Source: Miscanthus floridulus
Taxonomy: Eukaryota > Streptophyta > Magnoliopsida > Poales > Poaceae
Assembly (NCBI RefSeq): GCF_019320115.1
Contig: NC_089598.1
Coordinates: forward strand, 87,373,560-87,437,559
Length of the DNA stretch: 64,000 nucleotides
Reading direction: 5' to 3'
Below, one piece after another: positions 1 through 10,031 of this stretch. The translations under genes and the position numbers were made by a program. Positions within the stretch are counted from its first letter, which is position 1. Each line of letters starts with the position of its first letter. The notes beneath the pieces were generated by a model. The model saw nothing but the letters and a program-made list of their open reading frames with translations. It had not been told where the DNA came from and did no database searches.

Positions 1-692
1 CTTGAGCTTGTCTCAACTTGCTTACTCTTCATCTTCTTTTTCTCGCTACACGCGAGAGCTTTGCCTTTGCTTGATGAAGAGGCTTCTTCTTGACCCATCT
101 TGCGTGACATTTCAAATGCCACTATTTTGCCAATGACTATGGTCGGGGTCATGGTGCTCAAGTCCTCCATGTTGTGAAGGATGGTGATGATGCTTGCATA
201 ATTCTTTTGTGGTAGCACAGAGATGATCTTCCTCATGATGTCCGCATTATCTAGCTTTGTTAGTCCTATTAAATGGAGCTCATTGATAATTAGATTCAAA
301 CGAGAATACATTTCACGAACAAGCTCATCATCATTCATTGTAAAGGAATCATAATTTTGCTTAGTTAGACAATGCTTTTGCTCACGGACATTAGATGTGC
401 TGTCATGGAGCTCTTGGAGTTTTAACCATATTTCATGTGCCGTATTTAAATTGAACACTTGGTTAAACACATCCATGCTAAGTGATCCAAACAAGCAATT
501 CTTAACTCTAGCATTGAAATGAATTTCCTTTTTATCACTCTTTGTGGGTTTATCGGGATTCTTAATGGGTTTCATCCCATCACGAGTGACTCTCCAAACT
601 CCGAAATCAACCGCCTCAAGGTACCAAGCCATTCTAGCTCTATAATAAGGGAAGTTAGTGCCGTCAAAGTGCGGAGGCCTAGAGGTATCCAT
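1..692 (-). CDS. Copia gag polyprotein, N-terminal 230 codons (partial, open)
   Basis: A frame with no stop runs from an ATG at 692 to the window edge. The product begins MDTSRPPHFDGTNFPYYRAR, the typical N-terminus of plant Copia gag polyproteins (DUF4219 followed by UBN2). The UBN2-type helical region continues with motifs such as LHDSTSNVREQKH and MNDDELVREMYSRLN, and a Lys/Ser-rich stretch lies at the edge (SSSSKGKALACSEKKKMKSK), just before where a zinc knuckle would be expected. Gag forms the particle that packages element RNA. The start is chosen because it follows the primer site by 65 bp and the family starts there. The intact frame suggests a recent insertion; whether pol is intact cannot be seen. 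Confidence 0.85.
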   Translation of the reverse strand, partial: MDTSRPPHFDGTNFPYYRARMAWYLEAVDFGVWRVTRDGMKPIKNPDKPTKSDKKEIHFNARVKNCLFGSLSMDVFNQVFNLNTAHEIWLKLQELHDSTSNVREQKHCLTKQNYDSFTMNDDELVREMYSRLNLIINELHLIGLTKLDNADIMRKIISVLPQKNYASIITILHNMEDLSTMTPTIVIGKIVAFEMSRKMGQEEASSSSKGKALACSEKKKMKSKQVETSS

Positions 693-756
693 CCCAACCA
701 CTCTAAATAGCGCCGGCTCAACGGCAGTTAAGCCAAATGTCCAAATTGAGCCAACC

Positions 757-769
757 GGCTCTGATACCA
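757..769 (-). other. Primer binding site (initiator Met tRNA) of the Copia element
   Basis: On the minus strand this reads TGGTATCAGAGCC, complementary to the 3' end of plant initiator Met tRNA. It lies 12 bp inside the LTR end and sets the orientation of the element. Confidence 0.85.
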
Positions 770-781
770 ATTAAAGGGGAC

Positions 782-2239
782 TGTGACGCCTAAGGGGGGG
801 GGGTGAATTAGGCAACTTAAAAAAGCTAACTTCTAAAACTATGGCCTCCTTTTCTAACCCTAGCAAAACCTGTGCAATAGATAAACTATCTAAATGTGCA
901 ACTACGGTTTTGCTAGTGTGTTGCTATCTCTACCGCAAAAGGAGTAGTACAATCAATGTAAATGTAGACGCTAAAGAGCAAAGTAGAGATATGCAAACTC
1001 CCATCGATGACTCTGGTATTTTTACCAAGGTATCGAGAAGCGCGTAAGCTTCCCCCTAGTCCTCATTGGAGCCCCTTGCAAGGGCCAAGCTCCCGGTCAG
1101 GTAACTCCATGGATAGCCTTAGGCCTTCCCCACGCATAAGTGGGTCTCCGATGTGCCTTTCGGCAAGCCTCTCCCAGATGCTCCCTGCCGTCTTCACTAT
1201 CAAGCTTCCGACCAAAACGCCGCTGGCCTTGTTCCCTCTAGTACACGGTGGCGGCCACACCACAAACACGGTTGGTGTGATCTCGTAAGACTACAAGCCC
1301 CTCCGATGTACAACAATGGTGCGCGCAAGCACCGAGTGGTAAGAGGTATGCAAACCTCACTAAACACTAGGCCTAAACCTAGAGCAAGCGCATACACGGT
1401 GGTCTAATCAACCTAAGCACTTTGCAAAGCACCTATGCTAATCACCTAATAAATCACTAAGCACTATGCATATGGAGATCACTAAAATGGTGTATCAACA
1501 CCCTTGGTATATTTCCTTAGCTCCAATCTACTCAAATGTTCAGTTGGAGGTTGTATTTATAAGCCCCACTGAGAAAGTAGCCGTTGGGGATGAAGTCCCA
1601 CTTTTCTGCTACTGACCGGACGCTGGATTCGTCCTGATTAGACACGTCCGATCGTCTCGACCGTTAGAGCTATGACCAACTGATCGGACGCTGCTAGTGT
1701 CCGGTCATATGCCACCGGACGCGTCCGGTCGCATTTTCGTCGCTCTAGAACCTCTTTGTACTCGATCGAACGCTGCACTCCTACGTCCGGTCGGTTTGCC
1801 CCTAGCGTCCGGTCACTGCTAAATTTGTTGCTAGGCTGATGAACAGTGCCATTGGTGCGTCTGATTGATTTGCTTATTCAGTGTTCGGTTGCTGCTGCTG
1901 TTGCCGAGCCACTGATCGGAGAGTCTGGTCGCTTTCCTCCAGCGTCCGGTCCAGCGTCTGGTTACTTCTGTGAGCTCGTTTCTTCGCGATCTTGCGTGCG
2001 GCTTGGTTCCTATCTTCATGCTTGGACTTTGCTTTATATCTTGGGTCTTCTCTTGTGCTCCTAAGGTCTTGCTTAAGGTGTTGATCATCGAATCATCACG
2101 TCGCCTTCATCCAAGTCACGTCTTGCACCCTATTGAACTATAAAACAATCACTTGCAAATTCATTAGTCCAATTTGGTTGTGTTGGTCATCAGACACCAA
2201 AATCCAAAGTAAATGGGCCTAGGGTCCATTTTCCTTACA
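782..2239 (-). repeat. 5' LTR of the SIRE-like Copia element
   Basis: The LTR runs TGTAAGG...GTCACA on the minus strand (about 1458 bp), with the primer site just after it. It contains many copies of the short words CCGGACG and CGTCCGG (about 1617-1960) and a run of C residues close to the 3' end. A partner LTR is not in the window, so the ends rest on the TG/CA termini and the primer site. Confidence 0.75.
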
Positions 2240-2679
2240 GAAGGAATTCAAATCCAACAACGAATTTGATTTAACGAGATTTAAGTGTTCTGCTGGGACA
2301 TCCACAATTAATCGATATAGTGTCCTATATTCTCCAATCATAACTGGTTTGCTAACCTTTGAATGGTAACTTCTCTTGTAACCCCCTTAATATCGTCCTT
2401 GAAAACCATAAGCACGTCTACTGAGACTTAAGGGTAGATTAATGCAATAACATCGCAAAATAAACAAAATGCACATTCCATGGTCTTATACGGGTACATC
2501 ATACAGGCATTCAGTCTCCCATTCTCGACACATCATTCACCTTCCCTACGGTAGACAATCTCCACAACTACAGATGAACAACAATGGCAAGAGTACAATA
2601 CCAGAGGACAGCGATGAAAAGCACTACTACTACGGGTACAACATCCTAAGGCAACTAATCTACTCTGGACCACGCATCT

Positions 2680-3600
2680 TTATTCCTAGGCTCGACAGAT
2701 TCTTCCACTGCCCTGGCTATGGATCTGCCTCCTCCCTAGGCAAAGACTGAGTGAGAGAAATCAAGGGTTCTACTTCTGACACTTCTGAGGGTGGAGATGC
2801 TGGAGGTACTGCAACACCAGTTCTCCTTCTTTCTGGTAGGTGGACAGGGATTCCCTCTAAGATCGAGGAATCCTACCTTTCAGCAGTCAACGTCCTCCAC
2901 TTGGCCCTGGTGACCATATACGCTTCTCCCAACTGATGGACATGCCGATCTTTAGCCTCCTTTAAGGCTTTCAATATGGCAGTCTCCTGGCTCTCAGCGG
3001 CTGTCGCACTGGCATGTGCTTTGGCCAGCTGCACCTAGAGCATCCTAGAGAAGATCTTGGCTTCCTCTGCTCGCCGAAGGCACTTCCTCAGCTCTGAGGC
3101 TTGTCAGTCATACTTCTCATCCAGAGCAAGCAGGTACGTGGTCAAGTGCACCACAGTAGGACTATCTTCTTATGTATCCCGCCCTTACAAAGCCTCCATG
3201 CGAGCCCTCGATGCCTGTTGATTATTTTCCAAAGGTGGAAAGAACCTCATGGGGGTACGAGCAATGGGCTCTTCATAGATCTGGCAAAGGTACTGCAAGG
3301 CTTTGCAAGCCACAACCTGATAGGTATCGATGAAGCGAAACCCGGTTTAGATGGGAAACTCCTCACTCTTCCCAGTGTAGACGGTAACCTCACACCGCTC
3401 GGTGCCATGCATCTCATACTCATGGCCCTCATACTCAGGACGATCTTTGACTCTGAGCTTTTGCAGGGTGACATGTAGGATTCTAGGAAAACCCTCAATG
3501 TTCTGGCAGTAACTACTAACCCAGCCTCCTGCCATTTCTGGTGATGGTTGTGAGAAAGGACTGAGCGAAAAGCTTGCTCAAAGGAAAAGCTATGCGAGCT
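2680..3600 (-). pseudogene. Grass retrotransposon-associated protein of unknown function, decayed
   Basis: The minus strand encodes a broken frame with the stretch MAGGWVSSYCQNIEGFPRIL (start at 3535), followed by KLRVKDRPEYEGHEYE, EEPIARTPMRFFPPLE and a long helical Glu/Ala/Arg-rich region (LRKCLRRAEEAKIFSRML). I recognise this as a protein found many times in grass genomes and usually labelled unclassified retrotransposon protein. Its function is not known to me. The frame is interrupted by several stops, the first shortly after the EEFPI motif near 3347. It is the only coding sequence between the primer site of the giant-LTR element and the Copia insertion, so it probably belonged to that element, where gag would normally stand. 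It might instead be a captured host gene. Confidence 0.6.
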
Positions 3601-4300
3601 AAAGTGCGCCAAGTGGTGGTACCAATGGCTAAGCCAGGCTCTGCTTATAAAGGCAGAGTGGTCAGTGGTCCTAGCATGGTCCACTAGGGTTCCTATGCGG
3701 GATCACTATGAATGAATCGACCAAAATTCCGCGTGTTCGAGGCGAGCGATGTCCGAGGCCATTACTGACTAGTACGACTGTAGGGCAAGGGTCCAACCAG
3801 AGCGTAGAAAAGAGTATGGGGAGACATGGGTCATGATAGGCGTGAACCACGGGCGAACGCGGAGCATGAAGCCACAGTGCAAAAATAACTCCAGAACAGG
3901 AACAAGCCAGTCGTGCATAATACAACACATGTGACACCTATGGATGGCGTATCTACAAATAATACGGGCACTACAATGCACAAGCAGGATATGCATGAAT
4001 GCACATCCTATACGTCCTTCCACCGTTGCCAACATATAGGGCAACCATTCTTGGATTTTTGGCACATCGTTCTCTCCCTGTAACTAGTCGATACTATCGG
4101 ACTATGCTCGAGGTTAGTGTACCTGCAGAAAAACTGATTAAGCCTACATAAGTCAGTAGAGTGCCATCTATCTTGGATACATAATCATAGTAATAGGGCT
4201 ACTTATATAACTTCGCATAAAAGTGCCCTAACTTTTTGCAAAAATAGGTTCTCAAATTTTAGTTTAGAAAATGTTTTCGAAGCTTTATTTCCTTATTTAT

Positions 4301-4312
4301 GCTCTGATACCA
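4301..4312 (-). other. Primer binding site of the giant-LTR element
   Basis: The minus strand reads TGGTATCAGAGC, complementary to initiator Met tRNA, two bases inside the LTR end at 4315. Confidence 0.8.
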
Positions 4313-4314
4313 CC

Positions 4315-7300
4315 TGTGGCAGAACCGCCTAATCTAATACCTTCTAGGAGTACTTGTTTTCCATTAGACACCAAGTACTCAAGAGAGGACACCAAATCAC
4401 GCGGTTCCGTCGGGCACACCCCAAGGGAGAACCCAAAAATCCACATTTTTTCATCAGGATCACAAATAAGAGAATAAAGCTTACATCATTTTTAACCATT
4501 TCTTATATCACTTTTAATACAACATCAGAGTATAATATTTATTGTTATAACAATAAAATGTAATCATATTATCAGAGTTATCAATAATTTAATTGAACAG
4601 CAGAATATAAACATGTGGATAGAGTTACAGCAGAATTCAACATCTATTTATGACGTGATGAAATATTGATGTATAAACTATGACAACAGATTATAAAGCT
4701 TCCATTTAATAAAACATTTGGTGAGAGTTATAAATAAAACTATGATCGCAGCTTAAAGGAAATCCTCTCTGAGCCCACTAGGAGGAATCCACACACAAAG
4801 GTCAGCTCTAGCCTCCACCTGTCACCTGCAACAGTGGAAAATAAAACCCTAAGTACTCAATTGTACTCAGTAAGACTTACCCGACAGGAGGAAAGAAAAG
4901 ACTCCAAGGATATGCAAGGCTATCTGGCTTGTGGGTTTATTGCATCTGCAGGAAGCATTACTAAACGTGCGTCCTTATATTCAATTTTTATTAGTAGTCG
5001 CATTAGTTCATTAACTAACCATTCTATGTAAGCACTTGTGCTACTTTCAAGTAGGTGGTAAACAATCAAATTTTCTTTTATCATCTTTTATCTTCTAGTT
5101 CTTATTACAGTGCTAGAGTGTAGACAAGCCGTACCGGATTGTCCGACAGTTCACGAATCAATGCCCCTAGCTGGGTACCCCAAACACACACGCCCCGCTT
5201 GTACCCAAGCACAAGCAGGACCAACCCACTACCCTCCTATCACGGGGTCTAGGCTCCCGTCTAAACTAGGACTCCAAGCGCCCGCCCCTAAGTCCCAGAC
5301 TCAGTGCGGTGCAAGGACCTCCTACCCAAAAACCACCCTGACAGTCGGTCCGAAAAGAGCCGGAACCCATGACAAGAGAGTAACAAGTCTTCCCTGCGCC
5401 CATACCTAAGTATGTGCTTGGGATAATAAGTCTGTGACTTGCCTAGAGTCCAATACAACGACCGGTCCTTAACCGACACAGACAGGGAAAATAGTGTAAC
5501 CAAGCTATGTCCCGTTGGTCACAGGACACAACCTCCTACACCCACCAATACCCAAACCATATCCCTGCCTGGTCACTATTTTTCCTTTCCACCATTTATA
5601 TTTTCTAAGTGATAATAATACAGTAATATATTTCCTATCTCTCGCGAGTGACAGGCAATCACTCAACTTCTACCAGAGTCCTGTAGCATAGCAATGTACA
5701 CGATCCTATCATACTGGTAAGACTCATAGGATAAAGATTTATATATGCAAGTGAGTTTCATTCAACTCCTTAAAACTTAATGCACAAATATAATTTAAAG
5801 TGTAGAAAAGTCAGGGTTATGCACCGGAGCTTGCCTGGGTAAGATTTAATCAGAAGTTAGCTTTCCATCATAGCGACATGATCTCCAAAAGTACCATTCT
5901 CCAGCAACGCCCGAGGACTCCGCGATCCATCGACGTCCCTATTATGATATGCAATGCGATGCAATGCAAAGACGTAATTAATCAACTGCAACCGTGACTC
6001 GTAAAATATGATTTACGCCTCTCAAGTTAATGAGCTAGTTCTAACGACGACCGTACTTAGGCTACATATCCATGCTGTCGAATAAGGCGTTATTTTCCAA
6101 TAAATATTTTAGTTATACAAACCCAAGTTATTTCTTTATTCCATTCTATCAATTTAATCTTTATTCAAAATAGGACATTATTATCTATCTAGCAAACTAA
6201 TTATTCTGGAACTGCAAAAATTCTAGTGAGCAGCTAATAATATTAGTAATTTACTGTAAAATTTTTAGAGTCAACACTATCACCATTTTCTCACAAAAAT
6301 TCCTACAAGTTCATATTTTAACAATACTAAATATTTTAAAATAATTAGAGCAACCCTAGAAACATTTTAAAACTAGATGAACCAATTATGTTAATAGATA
6401 GATCATGATTTTAGGAGCCTAACAAAATTAATTTCATAATTTTTGGTTATCTACACAAATTTATCTTGAATTTACACTTTTGCCTTGAAACTAAATTTGG
6501 AAAATGTTTTCTAAACGAAAAGGCCGGTAGCCGCTAACCAGCCCAGCAGCCCCAACGCGGCCCGCGTGGAGCGGCCACGCGCGCAGCAGGCCGGACCAAC
6601 GAGCGGCCCGTGGCGTGGCGGCAACAGGCGCATAGGCAGCGGACGGTGGCCATAGCGGCAAGCAGCAATGGCGCGGATGGCCCAAGCGACAGGCAGGCCG
6701 TAGCCCAGCAAGTCAGCCCACGCGGGGACGAGCCAAACCGGCCTGGTGGAATAGTCGGCGGCCCAGCGACCGAGAATGGCCGGCCCACGCGCGGACGAGC
6801 CTAGTGCGATGGCAAAATTGCACGAGGGCCCCTGAGCTTTCCTCAAATCAACCCATAGTACAAACACACTATTCATGAGAGTCATGTATTTTACACCGAG
6901 AACCCTGGAAAGACTTATTCCTTACCATTCTCACCTTTTCTCTCTCCCAAAAATAGAGCACGGAGCAGAGGGCACCGGTCGACGGTCAATCCCGGCCGAG
7001 GAAGGCATGGCGGCGGCAGAAACCCACCGGTGAGGGCACGGGAGCCCATGTGACCACGGGCTAGCCGCAGCAAGACCCGAGCGACCCCTGGCAGCATGCC
7101 CGCATGAGCCGATGTGGCGAGCACGCTGGCTACGGCGACGTCGGCTAGGCGGGGATGGCGGGACGGCGCGTGGGGCATAGGCGGCTTCATCCGCATGTGT
7201 GGGTGGCAACAGTACGACCAGAGCGGCTGGTGGAGCACCCACGGCGAGCATCAGCGACAGGGGAGGCCCAACATGGATGACTGTGGATGGACGACGCGGT

Positions 7301-8961
7301 AGCAGTGCGGTGGGGCTCGCGTGCTCACGCGAAAGGGAAACGATGGGCGGGGATGCAGTGGTGGCACGGCCACGGCGGGGACGCTACAGTGGCACGGACG
7401 ATGGAGACGCGACGCGAGACCCGAGCGGGGCATGACGGACAGCAGCGCGCGACGCGGGGAGGAAGAGGAGGGAATGCCGGTGCTACACACGGAGGAGCGG
7501 GGGATCAGGGGAGCGGTGCGGGACACGTGTGCTCGGGCGTGCTAGAGATGCGCCTTGGCGGTTGCGGGGGCAACGCGAAGCGCGGCAGGAGGTGGAGCGG
7601 CGCAACAACGGGGGTGCGCCCGTGATGACTAGACGACCGGGGAGGCGTGCGGGCCACGAAAGGACCCGGCCTAGCCGTGGCGTGGACCGAGGCGGGCACG
7701 ACACGGCGGGTGCTGCGGTGGCGCGGCCATGGCGGGGACGCGGCGTGCACACGCGTGCGATGGCCGACGATGGGAGTGGCCTAGGTGCTAGAAGCGGCTG
7801 GCCACGCGCACGGCGTGCTGAGGCCGCGATCGCGGCGGCGGGGAAGGCGCTCAGGAGGCAGCGCCATGGAGAAGCAGGTGCCACATGGGACCGCGGGGCT
7901 CGCGCGCGCACTCGCGAGGGACCGGCGACGGACGAGAGGAGGCGCGACGACGGTGGGCGCGGCCTTGGCGGGTGCTGCACTACTTGCGTGCGTGCCTTGC
8001 TCTGGTGGTAAGGGCTCCGGACTGCTTGCCTGATAGAAGGAAAAAGGGGAGCAGAGGCAGACGGAGGGGCAGAGGCATTCGTGGTGCCGTAGAGATGATG
8101 CGACGAAGCTGGCAGATGGACGGTGGCGCTTAGCGGGGGCGTGGGCACGACAGAGCCATGTGCTCCCATTAAAATTCAGACAAGACGCTAGCGAGGAAGA
8201 GAAAGACAATGTCATAGGCAAACTGACGCGCCGGGGTGCAGAGAAAAGAAAGAGCAAACGACGACTCGACAACACAGCGCGACGCAAATAAATTGGATGA
8301 CTGACTCTAAGTTGGGGACGCACCACGTCGCCTAGTGATCAGGACGGCAGTGAGGTGCCTTGTCACCCCAGAAGCCGGGACCGATGGGCACTAAGCGACG
8401 ACTGCGAAGCGGCATGGATGTACGATGGGGTAGATGGATCAAGAGGCGAGGAATGCGCCACGATCACCGACGGCGATGTCATAGTGGCGACAAGACCCTG
8501 CGCGCAGCCCATGTCCCGACGCGGCTAACCAGCATGAGATTAGGACGCAGTAGCGGCAGCGGGACAGCCTGCCGAGAAGCGACATCGGCAGCGCGGCCGC
8601 AGAGGCGAGACTGGCAACGAGGCCAGTGCGCAGCAAGGCAGCGACGAGGCTAGGCGTGCACACAGGCGTCCATGAGTGTGTTGTGTACGTGCGCGGCGTG
8701 CGTGTGTGCTGCCGTAATTTTTAACATGCCTAAACCGAATTAATTCCAACCACTACGCATTTCATACACTAGTCCATACGTCACACTAACTCGTAGAAAC
8801 AAACATCTAGGAACTAATTAACCCGTTGTTTAATATAATTCGCCCAAAATGACACTTTTAAACATAAGTTAAAATTTTAAAATCCGAAAAAATCATTTCG
8901 GTAAATCCTCTTAGGTCTACATCTTGGTGCTAAGCAAACTCGTAACACCAGAGGTGTTACA
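4315..8961 (-). repeat. Very long 5' LTR (about 4.65 kb)
   Basis: The termini on the minus strand are TGTAACACC and CTGCCACA, and the primer site abuts the inner end. The LTR has an AT-rich part (4315-6500), a very GC-rich block (about 6525-8700) and a short AT-rich outer end. The GC-rich block gives many long overlapping open frames on both strands (for example minus 7483-8169). They show no recognisable domain and are treated as composition artefacts. A nested insertion inside the LTR is possible, but I see no clear second set of termini. Confidence 0.55.
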
Positions 8962-8963
8962 AT

Positions 8964-9209
8964 TACTCCCTCCATCACATGAAAGGTCTAATTCTAGCTT
9001 TCTAGCAAGTCAATCTATCTCAACTTTGATATATATCCAAAAGGTAACATTAATAATGATATTAAATAATTATAATTGGACTCACACTAAATATATTTTC
9101 ATAGAATATTAATTTCGAGTCCTAAATGTTAATAATGTTTTATGTAAACTTAGTCGAACTAACTCAATTTTGGTCTAGAATTGTATATTTTTTTAGAAAG
9201 AGATAGTAT
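8964..9209. mobile_element. Stowaway-like (Tc1/Mariner) MITE, degenerate
   Basis: It begins TACTCCCTCCATCAC, the common grass Stowaway terminus with a TA target site, and ends around TTTTTTAGAAAGAGATAGTA, a decayed inverse of that end. The interior is AT-rich with no coding. The outer end of the giant LTR lies 2-3 bp away, so the LTR element may have inserted at the MITE edge. Confidence 0.4.
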
Positions 9210-9280
9210 CTATAAAAGGCAAGAGAAACACAAGAGACTATCAAATCTTGAACTAATTTTATAACTATCGAAGATTAAAA

Positions 9281-9555
9281 TGTTGAGAAATCGGTTCTTG
9301 TAATGCACACACAGAAATACGGAGACACAGTATAAACACACAGAGAGAACACAAATGTATGGAGGAGACGGGAGCTCTTTATTTCACTGGTTTCCAGTTA
9401 CTACGGTACATAGGAGACGACAGATCTCCTATTTACAAAGCCGGTGGGCAGGCAGTGCTGCCCCTCGGATTCTCCCGTTAATCACCCTCCCACGTGGGTC
9501 ATTACACATCCCCTGCTTTTTGTCCTTTGGTGATTAGCACCCAAGTGTTACAACA
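9281..9555 (-). repeat. Short solo LTR (about 275 bp)
   Basis: The termini are TGTTG and CAACA, perfect inverse ends. Read on the minus strand it contains an AATAAA signal inside GTGAAATAAAGAGC, near 9371-9384. No primer site, internal region or matching target duplication is visible on either side, so it is a solo LTR or an LTR fragment of a small Copia/TRIM-type element. Confidence 0.5.
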
Positions 9556-10031
9556 GTGACACCCATATATTGAGGTTTTCATAGAAAAAAACCCAAGGAT
9601 CTTTAACTCTACAATGTAAAATTCTCACAAGTCTACAACATGTTGTTGGCTTACAACACGAGATTGTAAAAATCTGCAATACCGGTATACCACGCTGTAT
9701 GACGTAAACGGAACCTATACACACCCACTAACGAGACTGTATAACACACATTTACAAGGGCTGTTAACATGGGCAATCACATATTCACAGATCACAATTT
9801 ACACACATCATACAAAATCGCTATCATACACAGGCGTTGAGGCGTACATGCTCAAGCTCAACGCTCCCGTGCCAGCAGCCCGGTTCACGCGAAAAAGCCT
9901 CCCCCTAACCCCCCTTCTACGATGACCGAAAGGCAAAGCACATCCAAATCCATCCCCAAAAAAGGCAACCACGACAAGCGTCAACTCTCAAAAACGACAA
10001 CCCAGACGTTGGGCACCCATTGTCGTCTTCT
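9556..10031 (-). other. Probable 3' untranslated and downstream region of the DUF3537 gene
   Basis: There is no coding sequence here. The segment follows the stop codon at 10032-10034 on the minus strand. I cannot place the polyadenylation site securely. Confidence 0.3.

Larger units (their letters stand above)
1..2239 (-). mobile_element. SIRE-like Copia LTR retrotransposon, 5' part (runs off the window)
   Basis: Read on the minus strand, the element starts with TGTAAGG at 2239, has a 1.46-kb LTR, a tRNA-Met primer site at 757-769 and then gag, which is cut by the window edge at base 1. It lies inside the internal region of the older element at 2240-8961, so it is the younger insertion. The 5-bp flank on its outer side is gaagg (2240-2244). 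The matching target duplication lies outside the window. The gag type and the LTR with repeated CCGGACG/CGTCCGG words fit the SIRE/Maximus branch of Copia. That lineage call is from memory of the family. Confidence 0.85.
2240..8961 (-). mobile_element. Giant-LTR retrotransposon (5' LTR plus truncated internal region), host of the Copia insertion
   Basis: On the minus strand this element begins at 8961 (TGTAACACC), has an LTR to 4315 (ending CTGCCACA), a Met-tRNA primer site at 4301-4312 and about 2 kb of internal sequence, and is then broken at 2239 by the Copia insertion. The only coding trace is a decayed non-gag protein (2680-3600). No protease, integrase or reverse transcriptase is seen in the visible part. 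It may be a non-autonomous family, or pol may lie beyond the window. Confidence 0.65.

Noticed and set aside
7483..8169. 228-codon minus frame and many other long frames in 6500-8700
   Set aside because: They lie in a GC-rich block of the giant LTR, overlap on both strands and have Arg/Pro/Ala-rich composition without domains.
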